Shown: positions 9,108 to 17,218, counted from the first letter of the stretch. The stretch is DNA of 41,965 nt from Cyanobacteria bacterium OH_CDB_20 (GCA_023415935.1 JAEZIX010000031.1:1-41965); one strand, 5' to 3'. Notes: generated from the letters alone by a model not told the origin. A program made the numbers and translations.

Positions 9108-9971
9108 CTATTTAGCATGAAGCTTTATCAGCTTCGCTAAAGTGTCTTTCAATTCTCTTCTTTTTGAAATCATGTCGATTTGACCAAATTTCAACAAATA
9201 TTCTGCCGTTTGGAAATCAGCAGGAAGTTTTTGTCTTATGGTTTGCTCAATAACTCTTCTGCCTGCAAAACCAATACGTGCGCCTTGTTCAGCAATGATG
9301 ATATCACCTATTGTAGCAAAACTTGCAGTAACACCGCCAAATGTAGGTTCTGTAAGAACAGTAATATACAAAAGCCCTGCTTCATTGAGTTGAGCAACCG
9401 CGCAGCTTGTTTTAGCCATTTGCATAAGGCTTAAGGCACTTTCTTGCATTCTTGCGCCGCCTGAAGCTGTAACAGCTATCATAGGAATTTTTCTTTTCAA
9501 GGCTTCTTCCATCGCAAGAGTAACTTTTTCTCCTACAACGCTACCCATTGAGCCGCCCATATATTCAAAATCCATTACCGCAACAGATACTTTTTCGCCG
9601 TTTATTTCACCAACGCCACAAATAACTGCTTCATCAAGATTTGTTTTTTGTTTTGCCTTTTTTTGTCTTTCTTTATAAGGCTCAGTATCAACAAAATCAA
9701 GAGGATCAGAAGGTTTTACATTTGAGAAAAGTTCTTCAAAAGTACCTTCATCAAAAAGCTGCCCGATTCTGGTTCTTGCATTTATTCTAAAATGATAAGA
9801 ACACTCAGGGCACACCATCATATTTGCTTCAATGTCTTTTCTCAATAGTTGGGCTCCGCAGTTATAACATTTTGTCCACAAGTGCCCGATACTATCGTCT
9901 ATTTGGATATCAGCATCTCGCCTTGCGATTTGCATCTCTTTCCTTTTTTCAAACCAGTCTTTTACCGTCAT
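9108..9971 (-). CDS. accD: Acetyl-CoA carboxylase carboxyltransferase subunit beta
   Basis: Partner of AccA in the alpha2-beta2 carboxyltransferase. 287 aa. The N-terminal zinc ribbon is intact: C35-x2-C38 and C54-x2-C57. The crotonase-fold part includes VMDFEYMGGSMGSVVGEK, TASGGARMQE and the GFAGRRVIEQT element. First gene of the four-gene operon, with SD AAAGGG. A TATAAT hexamer lies about 84 nt upstream of the ATG, leaving a leader of about 77 nt. Confidence 0.97.
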   Translation of the reverse strand: MTVKDWFEKRKEMQIARRDADIQIDDSIGHLWTKCYNCGAQLLRKDIEANMMVCPECSYHFRINARTRIGQLFDEGTFEELFSNVKPSDPLDFVDTEPYKERQKKAKQKTNLDEAVICGVGEINGEKVSVAVMDFEYMGGSMGSVVGEKVTLAMEEALKRKIPMIAVTASGGARMQESALSLMQMAKTSCAVAQLNEAGLLYITVLTEPTFGGVTASFATIGDIIIAEQGARIGFAGRRVIEQTIRQKLPADFQTAEYLLKFGQIDMISKRRELKDTLAKLIKLHAK

Positions 9972-10054
9972 AAATATCCCTTTATCCAGTTTAAAACATA
10001 TTCTATTTTTTATATTTTAACTATTTTCTTCACGATTAATTTTTTATTTACCCA

Positions 10055-10060
10055 ATTATA
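10055..10060 (-). promoter_or_regulatory. Probable -10 element for the accD operon
   Basis: TATAAT on the minus strand, in the 109-bp gap between argS and accD. No good -35 is found 16-18 nt upstream, where the argS 3' end lies, so only the -10 is claimed. Confidence 0.35.
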
Positions 10061-10080
10061 CAACAAATATCAGAAATGTA

Positions 10081-11850
10081 TTACATCTTCTCGGGTGCCG
10101 TTACGGCAATTATATTTAGCACAGATTTTATAACCTCTTTAACCGAGTTTACAATAGCAAGTTTGGCAATCATGAGCTTTTTATCATCTACCAAAACCTT
10201 TGAAAATGTGTAAAACTGGTGGAAGTTTGCTGCTAATTCCTGTACATATTTTGTTAGAAGGTAAGGTGTTCTATTTTCAGCAGAAGTCAAAACAACCGTT
10301 TTGTATTCTTCTAATTTTAATATTAATTTTCTTGTAGAATCGATTGCTTTATCGATTTTCTCATCCCATATAACTGAGATGTCAGATTCTGACAAGTTTT
10401 CAAGCGATTTATCAAGTTCCTCTTTTGTAATGATAGGGGCTAAAGTTGTATGATTAAGCGCATCTTGTCTTTCTGATGTTGCATTTCTCAAGATTGAACA
10501 AGCTCTTGCGTGAGCATATTGAACGTAGAATACAGGATTTTCATCAGTATTTGATTTTGCAAGCTCTATATCAAAATCAAGAGTAGTGTCAATGCTTCTC
10601 ATAATCATCCAGAACCTTGTAGCATCAACTCCAACATCTTCAATAAGTTCGTCAAGCGTAATCATTTTAGTACGCTTACCCATTCTAACCTGTTCCCCTT
10701 TAATAACAAGGTTTACAAGTTGTCCTAAAAGCACCTCTAATGAGTCAGGGTTGTACCCTAATGCCTCAATTGAAGCCCTCATTCTCGGAACATAACCGTG
10801 GTGGTCAGCGCCCCAAATGTTTATAAGTTTTGAAAAACCACGTTCTAATTTATCATAGTGGTACGCTATATCTGCTGTTAAGTAAGTGTATGAACCGTCT
10901 GATTTTTTTATAACTCTATCTTGATCGTCACCAAATTCAGAAGATTTAAACCACAACGCACCATCTTGCTCATAAAGCATTCCAAGCTCTTGCAGCTTAT
11001 CAATGCAGGCTTTCACCTTACCTGATTCGTGCAAAGTAAGCTCGCTATAGTAATTATCAAAATGAGTGTTCATATTTTCTAAAAGTTCTTTTTGCATAGC
11101 AAGCATTTTAAGTCTTGCATATTTTGAAAGGGTTTTTAAATTTTCTTCTGAAAGTTCTTTTTCGCTTTTTAATTTTTCAGCAAAATCTTTGTTATCTTTA
11201 ACAAAATCTTTTGCAACAGGTACAAGGTATTCGCCCATATAAAAGCCTTTTGAAGCCTCCTCGTCTTGAGGAAAATCAACATCAACTCCAAGCTCTTGCA
11301 AAACTCTTATATGTAAAGATGCGCCAAGTTTGTTAATCTGGCTTCCTGCATCATTTATGTAAAACTCTTGAAAAACATCATATCCTGAATATTTCATAAC
11401 GTTAGCTAAAGCGCTTCCCATAGCAGCCCATCTGCCATGCCCGATATGAAAAGGTCCTGTAGGATTTGCACTCACATACTCAAGGATTACCTTCTCGCCT
11501 TTTCCCTGATTATTTTTAGCAAAATCGCCTTTTTTCGCCAATATTTCTTTAATAACATTATCTAAAAGTTTACTTCCTGCTTTAAAGTTAATAAACCCGG
11601 CTACAACAGTAACATCAAAATCATTTTTCTCAATAAAATCAGCTATTACATTTGCAATCTGCGGCGGCGCCATTTTTGCATATCTTGCAAGAGAAGAAAC
11701 ATTAACCGCAAAATCACCAAATTCGGTGTTTTTAGGTGTTTCAACCTGAAGGTTTATCTCGCTCTCAGAAGTAAGCCCCCCGAGTTTATTCTCCCCAATT
11801 GCCTTTTCAACTGCACTTTTTACTTTATTTAAGAAAAATTCTTTTAACAT
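10081..11850 (-). CDS. argS: Arginyl-tRNA synthetase
   Basis: Charges tRNA-Arg. 589 aa, a class I synthetase. The N-terminal additional domain (about 1-110) precedes the HIGH signature in ANPTGPFHIGHGR (HIGH at 135-138). Further on are the GADHHGY region and MGKRTKMITLDEL, which stands in for KMSKS as is common in ArgRS. The anticodon-binding helical domain ends in APEKM, close to the usual terminal RM. SD AAAAGG lies 8 nt upstream. It appears monocistronic. Confidence 0.97.
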   Translation of the reverse strand: MLKEFFLNKVKSAVEKAIGENKLGGLTSESEINLQVETPKNTEFGDFAVNVSSLARYAKMAPPQIANVIADFIEKNDFDVTVVAGFINFKAGSKLLDNVIKEILAKKGDFAKNNQGKGEKVILEYVSANPTGPFHIGHGRWAAMGSALANVMKYSGYDVFQEFYINDAGSQINKLGASLHIRVLQELGVDVDFPQDEEASKGFYMGEYLVPVAKDFVKDNKDFAEKLKSEKELSEENLKTLSKYARLKMLAMQKELLENMNTHFDNYYSELTLHESGKVKACIDKLQELGMLYEQDGALWFKSSEFGDDQDRVIKKSDGSYTYLTADIAYHYDKLERGFSKLINIWGADHHGYVPRMRASIEALGYNPDSLEVLLGQLVNLVIKGEQVRMGKRTKMITLDELIEDVGVDATRFWMIMRSIDTTLDFDIELAKSNTDENPVFYVQYAHARACSILRNATSERQDALNHTTLAPIITKEELDKSLENLSESDISVIWDEKIDKAIDSTRKLILKLEEYKTVVLTSAENRTPYLLTKYVQELAANFHQFYTFSKVLVDDKKLMIAKLAIVNSVKEVIKSVLNIIAVTAPEKM

Positions 11851-11922
11851 ACTTAAGCCTTTTTAATGCTATTAATCACCAAAACATAATAACAAAAAAA
11901 AGCTTGAGTTAAAATCTAAAAA

Positions 11923-12450
11923 CTAAAGCCCCAAAGAATACATATTATAAGAAGCAAGCATATCAAGCCCCTGAGTAAGCATTGCCTGAGATGACTGAGC
12001 AGATTTATAAGACATGTATATTGAATCATAACGTGATTGATATGATTTCACCTCTTCTGCTTGCGCTTCGTTGGCAGGGTCAACATCACTTGCCAGTGAT
12101 TTAATCTTATTTTCTATAGATAACAAAACTTCATCAACATCATCACTTTCGCTATAACTAACCCCAACATCAGCAGCAAGAGCCTTAACATCTTGGCGAA
12201 TACTGTCCATACTCGGGCTTGTTCCGCCTGTTTTCTTAGTTGAGTCATCAGAATCAGAATTGCTTTTCTTAGACTTGCTTACCGTTGAGCCATTTTGAAC
12301 TTCTCTTAATTTTAGCTGCCCTTCACTTTCAGTTCTTATATTTGAAGTATCAATTCCAAGCGCTTCTAGCCTTAACCTAGTTGCTTGAGTTAAGGCATCA
12401 TAGTTTATTGTAGAAGTATTAAAAATTGTCGCCGAGATTGCAGATACCAT
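11923..12450 (-). CDS. Unrecognised 175-aa protein
   Basis: No family recognised. The N-terminal 50 residues are a hydrophobic start (MVSAISATIF) followed by helical sequence including RLRLEALGIDTSNI. Residues 55-85 are a Ser/Lys/Asp/Thr-rich flexible linker. The C-terminal 90 residues are predicted helical and end in YDSIYMSYKSAQSSQAMLTQ and a hydrophobic GLDMLASYNMYSLGL tail. There is no signal peptide or TM segment. The ATG follows AGGATA. It lies directly downstream of the sigma-28-controlled 50-aa gene on the same strand, but a terminator stands between them, so it probably has its own promoter. A flagellar-associated role is possible only by position. Confidence 0.65.
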   Translation of the reverse strand: MVSAISATIFNTSTINYDALTQATRLRLEALGIDTSNIRTESEGQLKLREVQNGSTVSKSKKSNSDSDDSTKKTGGTSPSMDSIRQDVKALAADVGVSYSESDDVDEVLLSIENKIKSLASDVDPANEAQAEEVKSYQSRYDSIYMSYKSAQSSQAMLTQGLDMLASYNMYSLGL

Positions 12451-12557
12451 CTATAAATATCCTATGTTTTAAAAAACAATTATTATATTTTTAATATTCC
12501 ACGACCTGTAAAAATCAAACTGCTACTTATGAGCTAAAGTTAATAAAGACAAAAGAA

Positions 12558-12580
12558 AAGGTACTTTTAAATAGTACCTT
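12558..12580 (-). terminator. Rho-independent terminator of the 50-aa gene
   Basis: AAGGTACT (12558-12565) and AGTACCTT (12573-12580) form an 8-bp stem with a 7-nt loop. On the minus strand the stem is followed by TTCTTTTGTCTTT. On + it is followed by GTTTCC, so it acts mainly on minus transcripts, about 70 nt after the 50-aa gene. Confidence 0.7.
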
Positions 12581-12647
12581 GTTTCCTAAATAATCCACAT
12601 ATCACTAAAATATAACCATTAAATCGGTTAAACCACCAAATATCTCA

Positions 12648-12800
12648 CTAGTTTCTACCAGATCCTGACAAGAACATTTCCTTTAAAAATGTACAATAGC
12701 TGTCAAAATCCTCTTTGAAATTTTCAATTCCGTTAATCATATCCTTTATTTCTATAACTATGTTTTCGTTATCCAAATTTTGAATTCTGTAGTTTTCCAT
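12648..12800 (-). CDS. 50-aa small protein under a sigma-28-type promoter
   Basis: A 50-codon frame beginning MENYRIQNLDNENIV and ending EMFLSGSGRN. It has a complete expression unit: a near-consensus sigma-28 promoter (12835-12862), a short leader, SD AAGGAG 5 nt before the ATG, and its own terminator. The protein is acidic and helical, with a single Cys (C36) and a Gly/Ser-rich tail. I do not recognise it. It is too short and lacks the C-terminal helices expected for FlgM. Candidates are a small flagellar regulator, a chaperone-like partner or a peptide precursor; none is supported directly. Confidence 0.75.
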   Translation of the reverse strand: MENYRIQNLDNENIVIEIKDMINGIENFKEDFDSYCTFLKEMFLSGSGRN

Positions 12801-12834
12801 TTTTACTCCTTGAACAATATCCCTTACTCCATTT

Positions 12835-12862
12835 TTATCGGGATGTTAGAAATGGAACTTTA
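12835..12862 (-). promoter_or_regulatory. Sigma-28 (FliA/SigD) type promoter for the 50-aa gene
   Basis: On the minus strand TAAAGTTC (12862-12855) and CCCGATAA (12842-12835) match the flagellar sigma consensus TAAAGTTT / GCCGATAA at 7 of 8 positions each. There are 16 nt between TAAA and the -10 octamer. The start of transcription would be near 12828, about 28 nt before the ATG. Confidence 0.75.
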
Positions 12863-12973
12863 GAATTTTGAAGTAAATTTTAACAAAAGTTTACTAAGAC
12901 ATTTGTAACAAAAAACAAACAATAATAATGAGCTTGAGATGTTACAAAAACTTTACATTATACCTAAAAACAT

Positions 12974-13001
12974 TAAAGATTAAATGCAAAGCATCCGATA
13001 A
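12974..13001 (+). promoter_or_regulatory. Sigma-28 type promoter for the 349-aa gene
   Basis: TAAA (12974-12977), 16 nt, then TCCGATAA (12994-13001), 7 of 8 matches to the GCCGATAA consensus. Transcription would begin near 13008, just before SD AAGGAG (13015-13020) and the ATG at 13031. It is divergent from the equivalent promoter at 12835-12862. Confidence 0.72.
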
Positions 13002-13030
13002 AACAAATATAACTAAGGAGCATAATACAC

Positions 13031-14080
13031 ATGGGAATGTCAGCGTCACAAGCAAGATATTTGGGCTTGACTGCAAGAAGAAACAACAATGAATTTCAAG
13101 CTCAACAAATAAACCACCAAAGGCTTAATTTGGCTCAAAAGACAGAAGATATTAACAAAATATATTCTGACAAAATGGGCAATACAACGCTGCAATTTAC
13201 TGCTATAGACAGTAGCAACGAAAATTCAAAATACAAAACAACTTTAACATATTCAATCATAACAAACAGCGACCCTTTAAACGGGTTAAACATGCGCGTT
13301 GTTGATAAAACTGGCAATGTAGTAATACCTTCATTAGAACAAACCTATGATAAAAAATACAATAAAATCTATGAAGATTACGAGGCTGAAAAAGCAAGAA
13401 CCTGCTTTACAAATACAAATTCAGAAGGCAAAAGCGTACTGTTTACAGGACAAAACTTTATGAGCACTTATTTGTCAGGGTTAGACAATAGTATAACATC
13501 AGTAATAGCAGACAAAAATGGTGACCCAATATCTAACGAAAACTTCAAAAAAATTACACAAAATATGAGTGCGGCTGATTTTTATGACTATTGGAAAGAA
13601 AATCAACTTCAATACACAGGTACAGATCCAAATAAGAAATTTGACCCTACAAAAACAGTTGATAATTCAGAAACTGCTGCCCAAAACAGAGATGCGGCTC
13701 TTGCTGAAATAGAAGGCGAAAAAAATAATAGGTTCTTTGTAGACGAAAAATGCAATGATGCCGATTATCTTGAAGAAAAATTAAGAAACGGCGAATGGTT
13801 ATTGCAAAAGGTCAGCACAGATGATTCAAATAACGGCGAATGGGTCGATACAATGTGGCAAGCACACTCATCAATTATTGATGCTTATGACACCGCAGAC
13901 GATGCTGCTGCTCAGGCTGAATATGAAGTTGCTTTATCAAAAGTTCAAAAAGAAGACAAACAGTTAGAACTTGAGCTCAAACAGCTTGATACAGAACATA
14001 GCGCGCTTCAAACTGAAATCGATTCTGTTAAAAAAGTTATTGAAAAGAACGTAGAAGGCTCATTCAAAACTTTTGCCTAG
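13031..14080 (+). CDS. Sigma-28-controlled helical protein of unknown function (MSASQAR-type start)
   Basis: 349 aa. The N-terminus (MGMSASQARYLGLTARRNNN) continues into a Gln/Asn-rich helix. This start recalls a family seen repeatedly in Gastranaerophilales (memory, not searched). The middle (about 60-290) is mixed and contains no catalytic motif I can name. The C-terminal 60 residues are a heptad-like coiled coil. Helical N- and C-termini around a variable middle, no Sec signal, and sigma-28 control together resemble flagellar axial or secreted late proteins. This is inference; no flagellin, FlgK or FlgL signature is present. The stop shares the palindrome CTAG with the convergent asparaginase stop. 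Confidence 0.8.
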   Translation: MGMSASQARYLGLTARRNNNEFQAQQINHQRLNLAQKTEDINKIYSDKMGNTTLQFTAIDSSNENSKYKTTLTYSIITNSDPLNGLNMRVVDKTGNVVIPSLEQTYDKKYNKIYEDYEAEKARTCFTNTNSEGKSVLFTGQNFMSTYLSGLDNSITSVIADKNGDPISNENFKKITQNMSAADFYDYWKENQLQYTGTDPNKKFDPTKTVDNSETAAQNRDAALAEIEGEKNNRFFVDEKCNDADYLEEKLRNGEWLLQKVSTDDSNNGEWVDTMWQAHSSIIDAYDTADDAAAQAEYEVALSKVQKEDKQLELELKQLDTEHSALQTEIDSVKKVIEKNVEGSFKTFA

Positions 14081-15072
14081 TACTTTAGCTCAAAACAAGG
14101 TGATATCTCACCTAGTTTTTCATCCCAAAGACTTAAAACATCAAAACTTACTATATCGGATAACGGACTTTCAAGAATTTGAGTTTCTGTTATCCATTTT
14201 AGTTGCTTTAAAGCGGTTACAGCTGTAAGAATACGAGCTTTCATATCCAAATCAGCTATTTTGATTACAAGACATTCTTCTTTCTCAAGATTAGCAATAA
14301 CAATAAGTCCACCGGCACCCACTTTTGCAACTAGTTTGCCGCCTGAAGCATTTATAATCTCTGAATCATGCCTGCCTTCTCCTCCGATTAAGTATGGGAA
14401 GTTAATGTAAGCGTTTTTTATAGAAGAGTAGCGAGGATTCAAAAACAAATTCAAAAATCCTATTCCCAGATTATAAAGGCTTGTCGCAATAGTAGGAAGC
14501 CCGCATCCATCTTTGCTTATAACGTAATCATTATCTTTAACTTCACATATTTCAAGAACTTTAGATATAATAAATTCCTTGAGGGGATGATTATCATCCA
14601 TATAATTATTTAATGGAAAGTCCATATGCTTACAGATTGCAAGCATTGCAGAGTGTTTACCAGAACAATTGTTGTGAATAGGAAGAGGCTCGAGCTTGTT
14701 TAAAAGTAACCTCTCACGTTCATTTTTACTTAATGGTTGGTGCTTTGGGCAGAGAAGATAAGATTCATCAAGGTTTAGTTTATTCAATGTACTTCTAACC
14801 CTTTTCTGATGCTCGATGTCTCCAGTATGTGATGCTGCCATAACAGCTATCTCATCTTGAGAAAATCCATATATTTTATCAAGTTCTAAATCAATCAACC
14901 TTGCAAGCTGCAACGGCTTCATACAAGAACGTTGATAAAATTTGTAATTATTATGAGTGCCGACCTCGTTAAAAATTTTATCTTTTGAAAAATGTAGAAT
15001 AAGCCCTGAGTGTTCCTCTTCTACAAGACCGTTCCTTTTGTATTCAAGAAGTTTTGCAAAAACAGGATACAT
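14077..15072 (-). CDS. L-asparaginase, Rhizobium etli ReAV class (Asparaginase_II family)
   Basis: Hydrolyses asparagine to aspartate and ammonia. 331 aa. Residues known from the ReAV structure are all visible at almost the same numbers: S49-x2-K52 in SCMKPLQ, S81 in AASHTGD, and the metal-site trio C136 and K139 in NCSGKH with C190 in DGCGLP. A lysine in KLVAKVGAGG (K250) probably fills the second Ser-Lys pair. It is therefore catalytically complete and unrelated to the AnsA/AnsB fold. No signal peptide is seen, so it is cytoplasmic. Its ATG directly follows the stop of the upstream gene (TAAATG), implying coupling to that unknown protein. Confidence 0.9.
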   Translation of the reverse strand: MYPVFAKLLEYKRNGLVEEEHSGLILHFSKDKIFNEVGTHNNYKFYQRSCMKPLQLARLIDLELDKIYGFSQDEIAVMAASHTGDIEHQKRVRSTLNKLNLDESYLLCPKHQPLSKNERERLLLNKLEPLPIHNNCSGKHSAMLAICKHMDFPLNNYMDDNHPLKEFIISKVLEICEVKDNDYVISKDGCGLPTIATSLYNLGIGFLNLFLNPRYSSIKNAYINFPYLIGGEGRHDSEIINASGGKLVAKVGAGGLIVIANLEKEECLVIKIADLDMKARILTAVTALKQLKWITETQILESPLSDIVSFDVLSLWDEKLGEISPCFELKY

Positions 15073-15834
15073 TTATTTTCCCTGAAGAACAGCAACAATA
15101 GCTTTCATTTTTGTTTTCAATATTTTGTGTTCTTTAATTATTTTTTCAAGCATTTGAGGAGTATATTTCTGAGATTGGTTTGAAGAATCCATCATTACAA
15201 CATTATCAGGAAGCGCATTTTGATTAGAGGAATCCATAAACTCAAATCTTTTTTTACATTCGTCTTTTACATACAAAATTGCTTTTGTATCATTTTTAGT
15301 TACAAAACCTTCTTCAACAAGGAGTTCAACAAATTTCTTCCACTTGCCTTGTTTTTCAAGTTCTTTTTGTTTCTGTATAACAAACTCATTTTGTTCTTCA
15401 GATATAGTACCTCTTTTAAGCAAGTATTCACCAATTCTTATTCTGGCAGCGCAATATAACATCATCGCAACAATACTGTCTCTTTCAGGAGGAACAACAT
15501 ATCCGTTTGAAACAGCCTCTGCATTAAACATAGCAGCTTCCTCAAGAGACCAAAAGTTATGAAGAGCTATCTCTACCATAGACAAATCGTTTGCTGCATC
15601 AGCAAGAAATTTATACAAATTAGGAGAATGTTCACTATATTTTGTTTTTAGCTCTTCTTTCCCTGAATCAGTGATAGAAGGTACATACAAGCAATATTCA
15701 GAACTGTCACTATGCGGAGATTCGTTAAGTTTTTCTTCAAATTCTGACCTTAAATGCATATACATAGCTTGTTTTATGTATAATGGATAACTTAAAAACT
15801 TATCAAAGTAAGTTGAAAATAAAGTATCTTTCAA
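15073..15834 (-). CDS. Unknown protein with an MshEN/GspE-N-like segment, coupled to the asparaginase
   Basis: About 253 aa from the preferred TTG start at 15834, which has GGAGAG 5 nt upstream. The frame is open further upstream (to 15894), but that stretch holds the likely promoter (A/T-rich, near 15860-15880) and no SD. The segment RIGEYLLKRGTISEEQNEFV, followed by LLVEEGFVTKND, resembles the two short helical repeats of the MshEN / GspE N-terminal domain that binds nucleotides or c-di-GMP in secretion ATPases. No ATPase follows, and the resemblance is by pattern only. The C-terminus is a basic helix. Divergent from flaG and directly coupled to the asparaginase. Confidence 0.68.
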   Translation of the reverse strand: MKDTLFSTYFDKFLSYPLYIKQAMYMHLRSEFEEKLNESPHSDSSEYCLYVPSITDSGKEELKTKYSEHSPNLYKFLADAANDLSMVEIALHNFWSLEEAAMFNAEAVSNGYVVPPERDSIVAMMLYCAARIRIGEYLLKRGTISEEQNEFVIQKQKELEKQGKWKKFVELLVEEGFVTKNDTKAILYVKDECKKRFEFMDSSNQNALPDNVVMMDSSNQSQKYTPQMLEKIIKEHKILKTKMKAIVAVLQGK

Positions 15835-15850
15835 ATTGACTCTCCACACA

Positions 15851-15879
15851 TTTAAATATATCTCAGTATATATTATAAT
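15851..15879 (+). promoter_or_regulatory. Possible sigma-70-type promoter of the flaG-fliS-fliT run
   Basis: TTTAAA (15851-15856), 17 nt, TATAAT (15874-15879), about 40 nt before the flaG ATG. The -10 is perfect and the -35 matches 4 of 6. No sigma-28 sequence is seen here, unlike at 12.8-13.0 kb. Confidence 0.4.
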
Positions 15880-15918
15880 ATAAAAGGAATACATGCAATT
15901 AGGAAAAAGAGGTAAATA

Positions 15919-16365
15919 ATGCTAGATGGTTTTTCGTTTGCAAATCTCGGAGCAGAGCAGAAATTAACATCTGCTGAATTGGCTTTTAACGCAGAAAGAA
16001 TAGCTAAACAGGGAAAAGATCGCAGCATAAAAGATGTTGATGAAGCATCTAAAGGCCGTTCCAGTATAAGAAAAGAAGATTTAACAGAAAAAGAAGGCGG
16101 CGGATACTCTCTTGGAGGTGATTCTTCTAAGTCAGAAGAAAAAAAACAAGAAGATTTGGAAGATCAAGATGATGAAAATGACTCTTCAGAAGGTGTAGAA
16201 AAAGATAGTAAGTTTGTAGTAAAATTAAACAAAGAAACAAATATGCTTGAACTTACAGATGTAAATACAAATACAGTAATTCAAACGATAAATCCTGAAG
16301 AACTTTCAGAAATAGCTTTAAAAATGTCAAACCCTTCAGGTATAATAGTTAATAAAAAAATATAG
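15919..16365 (+). CDS. FlaG-like protein
   Basis: 148 aa. The C-terminal 50 residues match the FlaG pattern: FVVKLNKETNMLELTDVNT, then VIQTINPEELSEIALKM and a GIIV ending. FlaG proteins affect filament length and often precede fliD and fliS. The N-terminal two thirds, rich in Lys, Asp, Glu and Ser, is longer than in typical FlaG and looks disordered. SD AGAGGT. Position immediately before fliS supports the call. The family assignment rests on a short C-terminal similarity. Confidence 0.72.
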   Translation: MLDGFSFANLGAEQKLTSAELAFNAERIAKQGKDRSIKDVDEASKGRSSIRKEDLTEKEGGGYSLGGDSSKSEEKKQEDLEDQDDENDSSEGVEKDSKFVVKLNKETNMLELTDVNTNTVIQTINPEELSEIALKMSNPSGIIVNKKI

Positions 16366-16380
16366 CTCTGGAGAAATATT

Positions 16381-16845
16381 ATGAATCCATACTTAAAACA
16401 ATATCAAAAGAACGAAATCGAAACAGCATCACCTGAAAAAATACTTATAATGCTTTATGAAGGTGCAATTCAGTATCTTAATATTGCACGTATTGAAATG
16501 ACTTCTGATAAATCGGTAAAAGATATTGGGAAAATTCATACAAATATAGTCGGTGCTCAAAACATTATTTCGGAATTTCAAGAAACTATTAATTTTGAAG
16601 TCGGCGGAGAATTTGCAAGTAAATTGTACAGCCTTTATTCATACCTTTATCAAAAACTTGTTGAAGCTAATGTAAAAAAAGATGTGCAGGCAATAGATGA
16701 GGTATTAAAACATCTAAGAAGCCTAAGAGATGCTTGGAAACAAGCCATTGAACAAGAACAGAAAAAACGAACCGTTAATCTGTATGACGATGAACAAAAT
16801 GACGATGAAGAAGAAAAAACTCCTGCCTCAGAACTAAGGGGATAA
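16381..16845 (+). CDS. fliS: Flagellar export chaperone FliS
   Basis: Cytoplasmic chaperone that keeps flagellin unpolymerised until export. 154 aa, slightly longer than the usual 125-135. The diagnostic start YLKQYQKNEIETASPEKILIM and LYEGAIQYLNIA are present, followed by the four-helix bundle and LYSYLYQKLVEANVKKD. An acidic tail (DDEQNDDEEEK) is an extension. SD GGAG lies 7 nt upstream. It sits 15 nt after flaG and 1 nt before the FliT-like gene. The flagellin it serves is not in this window. Confidence 0.95.
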   Translation: MNPYLKQYQKNEIETASPEKILIMLYEGAIQYLNIARIEMTSDKSVKDIGKIHTNIVGAQNIISEFQETINFEVGGEFASKLYSLYSYLYQKLVEANVKKDVQAIDEVLKHLRSLRDAWKQAIEQEQKKRTVNLYDDEQNDDEEEKTPASELRG

Positions 16846-16846
16846 A

Positions 16847-17206
16847 ATGGAATTCGAAAATCAACTAAAGCTCTTATATGAAAAACTTTTCAACATTTCT
16901 TGCGAGATAAGTGAAACAATAGAAAAGCAACTTTATCTTGATATTCCAATACTAATGGCAAGAAAAGAACAATTGTTAAAACATTTAAAACAAATGCACA
17001 AGACAAATAAAGATTTTAAACTTTCACAAGATCTTCTGATTTTGAAAAACAAAGTTGAAGAGCAAGAACTTAAAAACCTTGATTTCTTTAAAAATCTAAA
17101 AGGTGAAATAAGAAAAGAACTGGATAGAGTGAGCAGAGAAGTTAAATTACAAGCTGCCTATTCACAAAATGAAGTACAATCTGTTATAGTAGATATAAGA
17201 GAGTAG
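16847..17206 (+). CDS. FliT-like small helical flagellar chaperone
   Basis: 119 aa, all helical, with SD AAGGGG. FliT proteins are short helical chaperones for the cap protein FliD and are poorly conserved. Length, helicity, and position directly after fliS with a 1-nt gap are the main support. The pattern of an N-terminal helix followed by a dimerising pair fits, but no diagnostic motif can be claimed. It could instead be an FlgN-type chaperone. Confidence 0.6.
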   Translation: MEFENQLKLLYEKLFNISCEISETIEKQLYLDIPILMARKEQLLKHLKQMHKTNKDFKLSQDLLILKNKVEEQELKNLDFFKNLKGEIRKELDRVSREVKLQAAYSQNEVQSVIVDIRE

Positions 17207-17218
17207 AAGGAACATACG

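Noticed and set aside
12648..12800. FlgM (anti-sigma-28) as the identity of the 50-aa protein
   Set aside because: Too short, and it lacks the conserved C-terminal helical region of FlgM. Only the promoter class would fit.
15220..15562. Two overlapping + strand open frames opposite the 15.1-15.8 kb gene
   Set aside because: Phe/Ser-rich antisense shadows without SD; the minus-strand gene has SD, promoter and coupling to the asparaginase.
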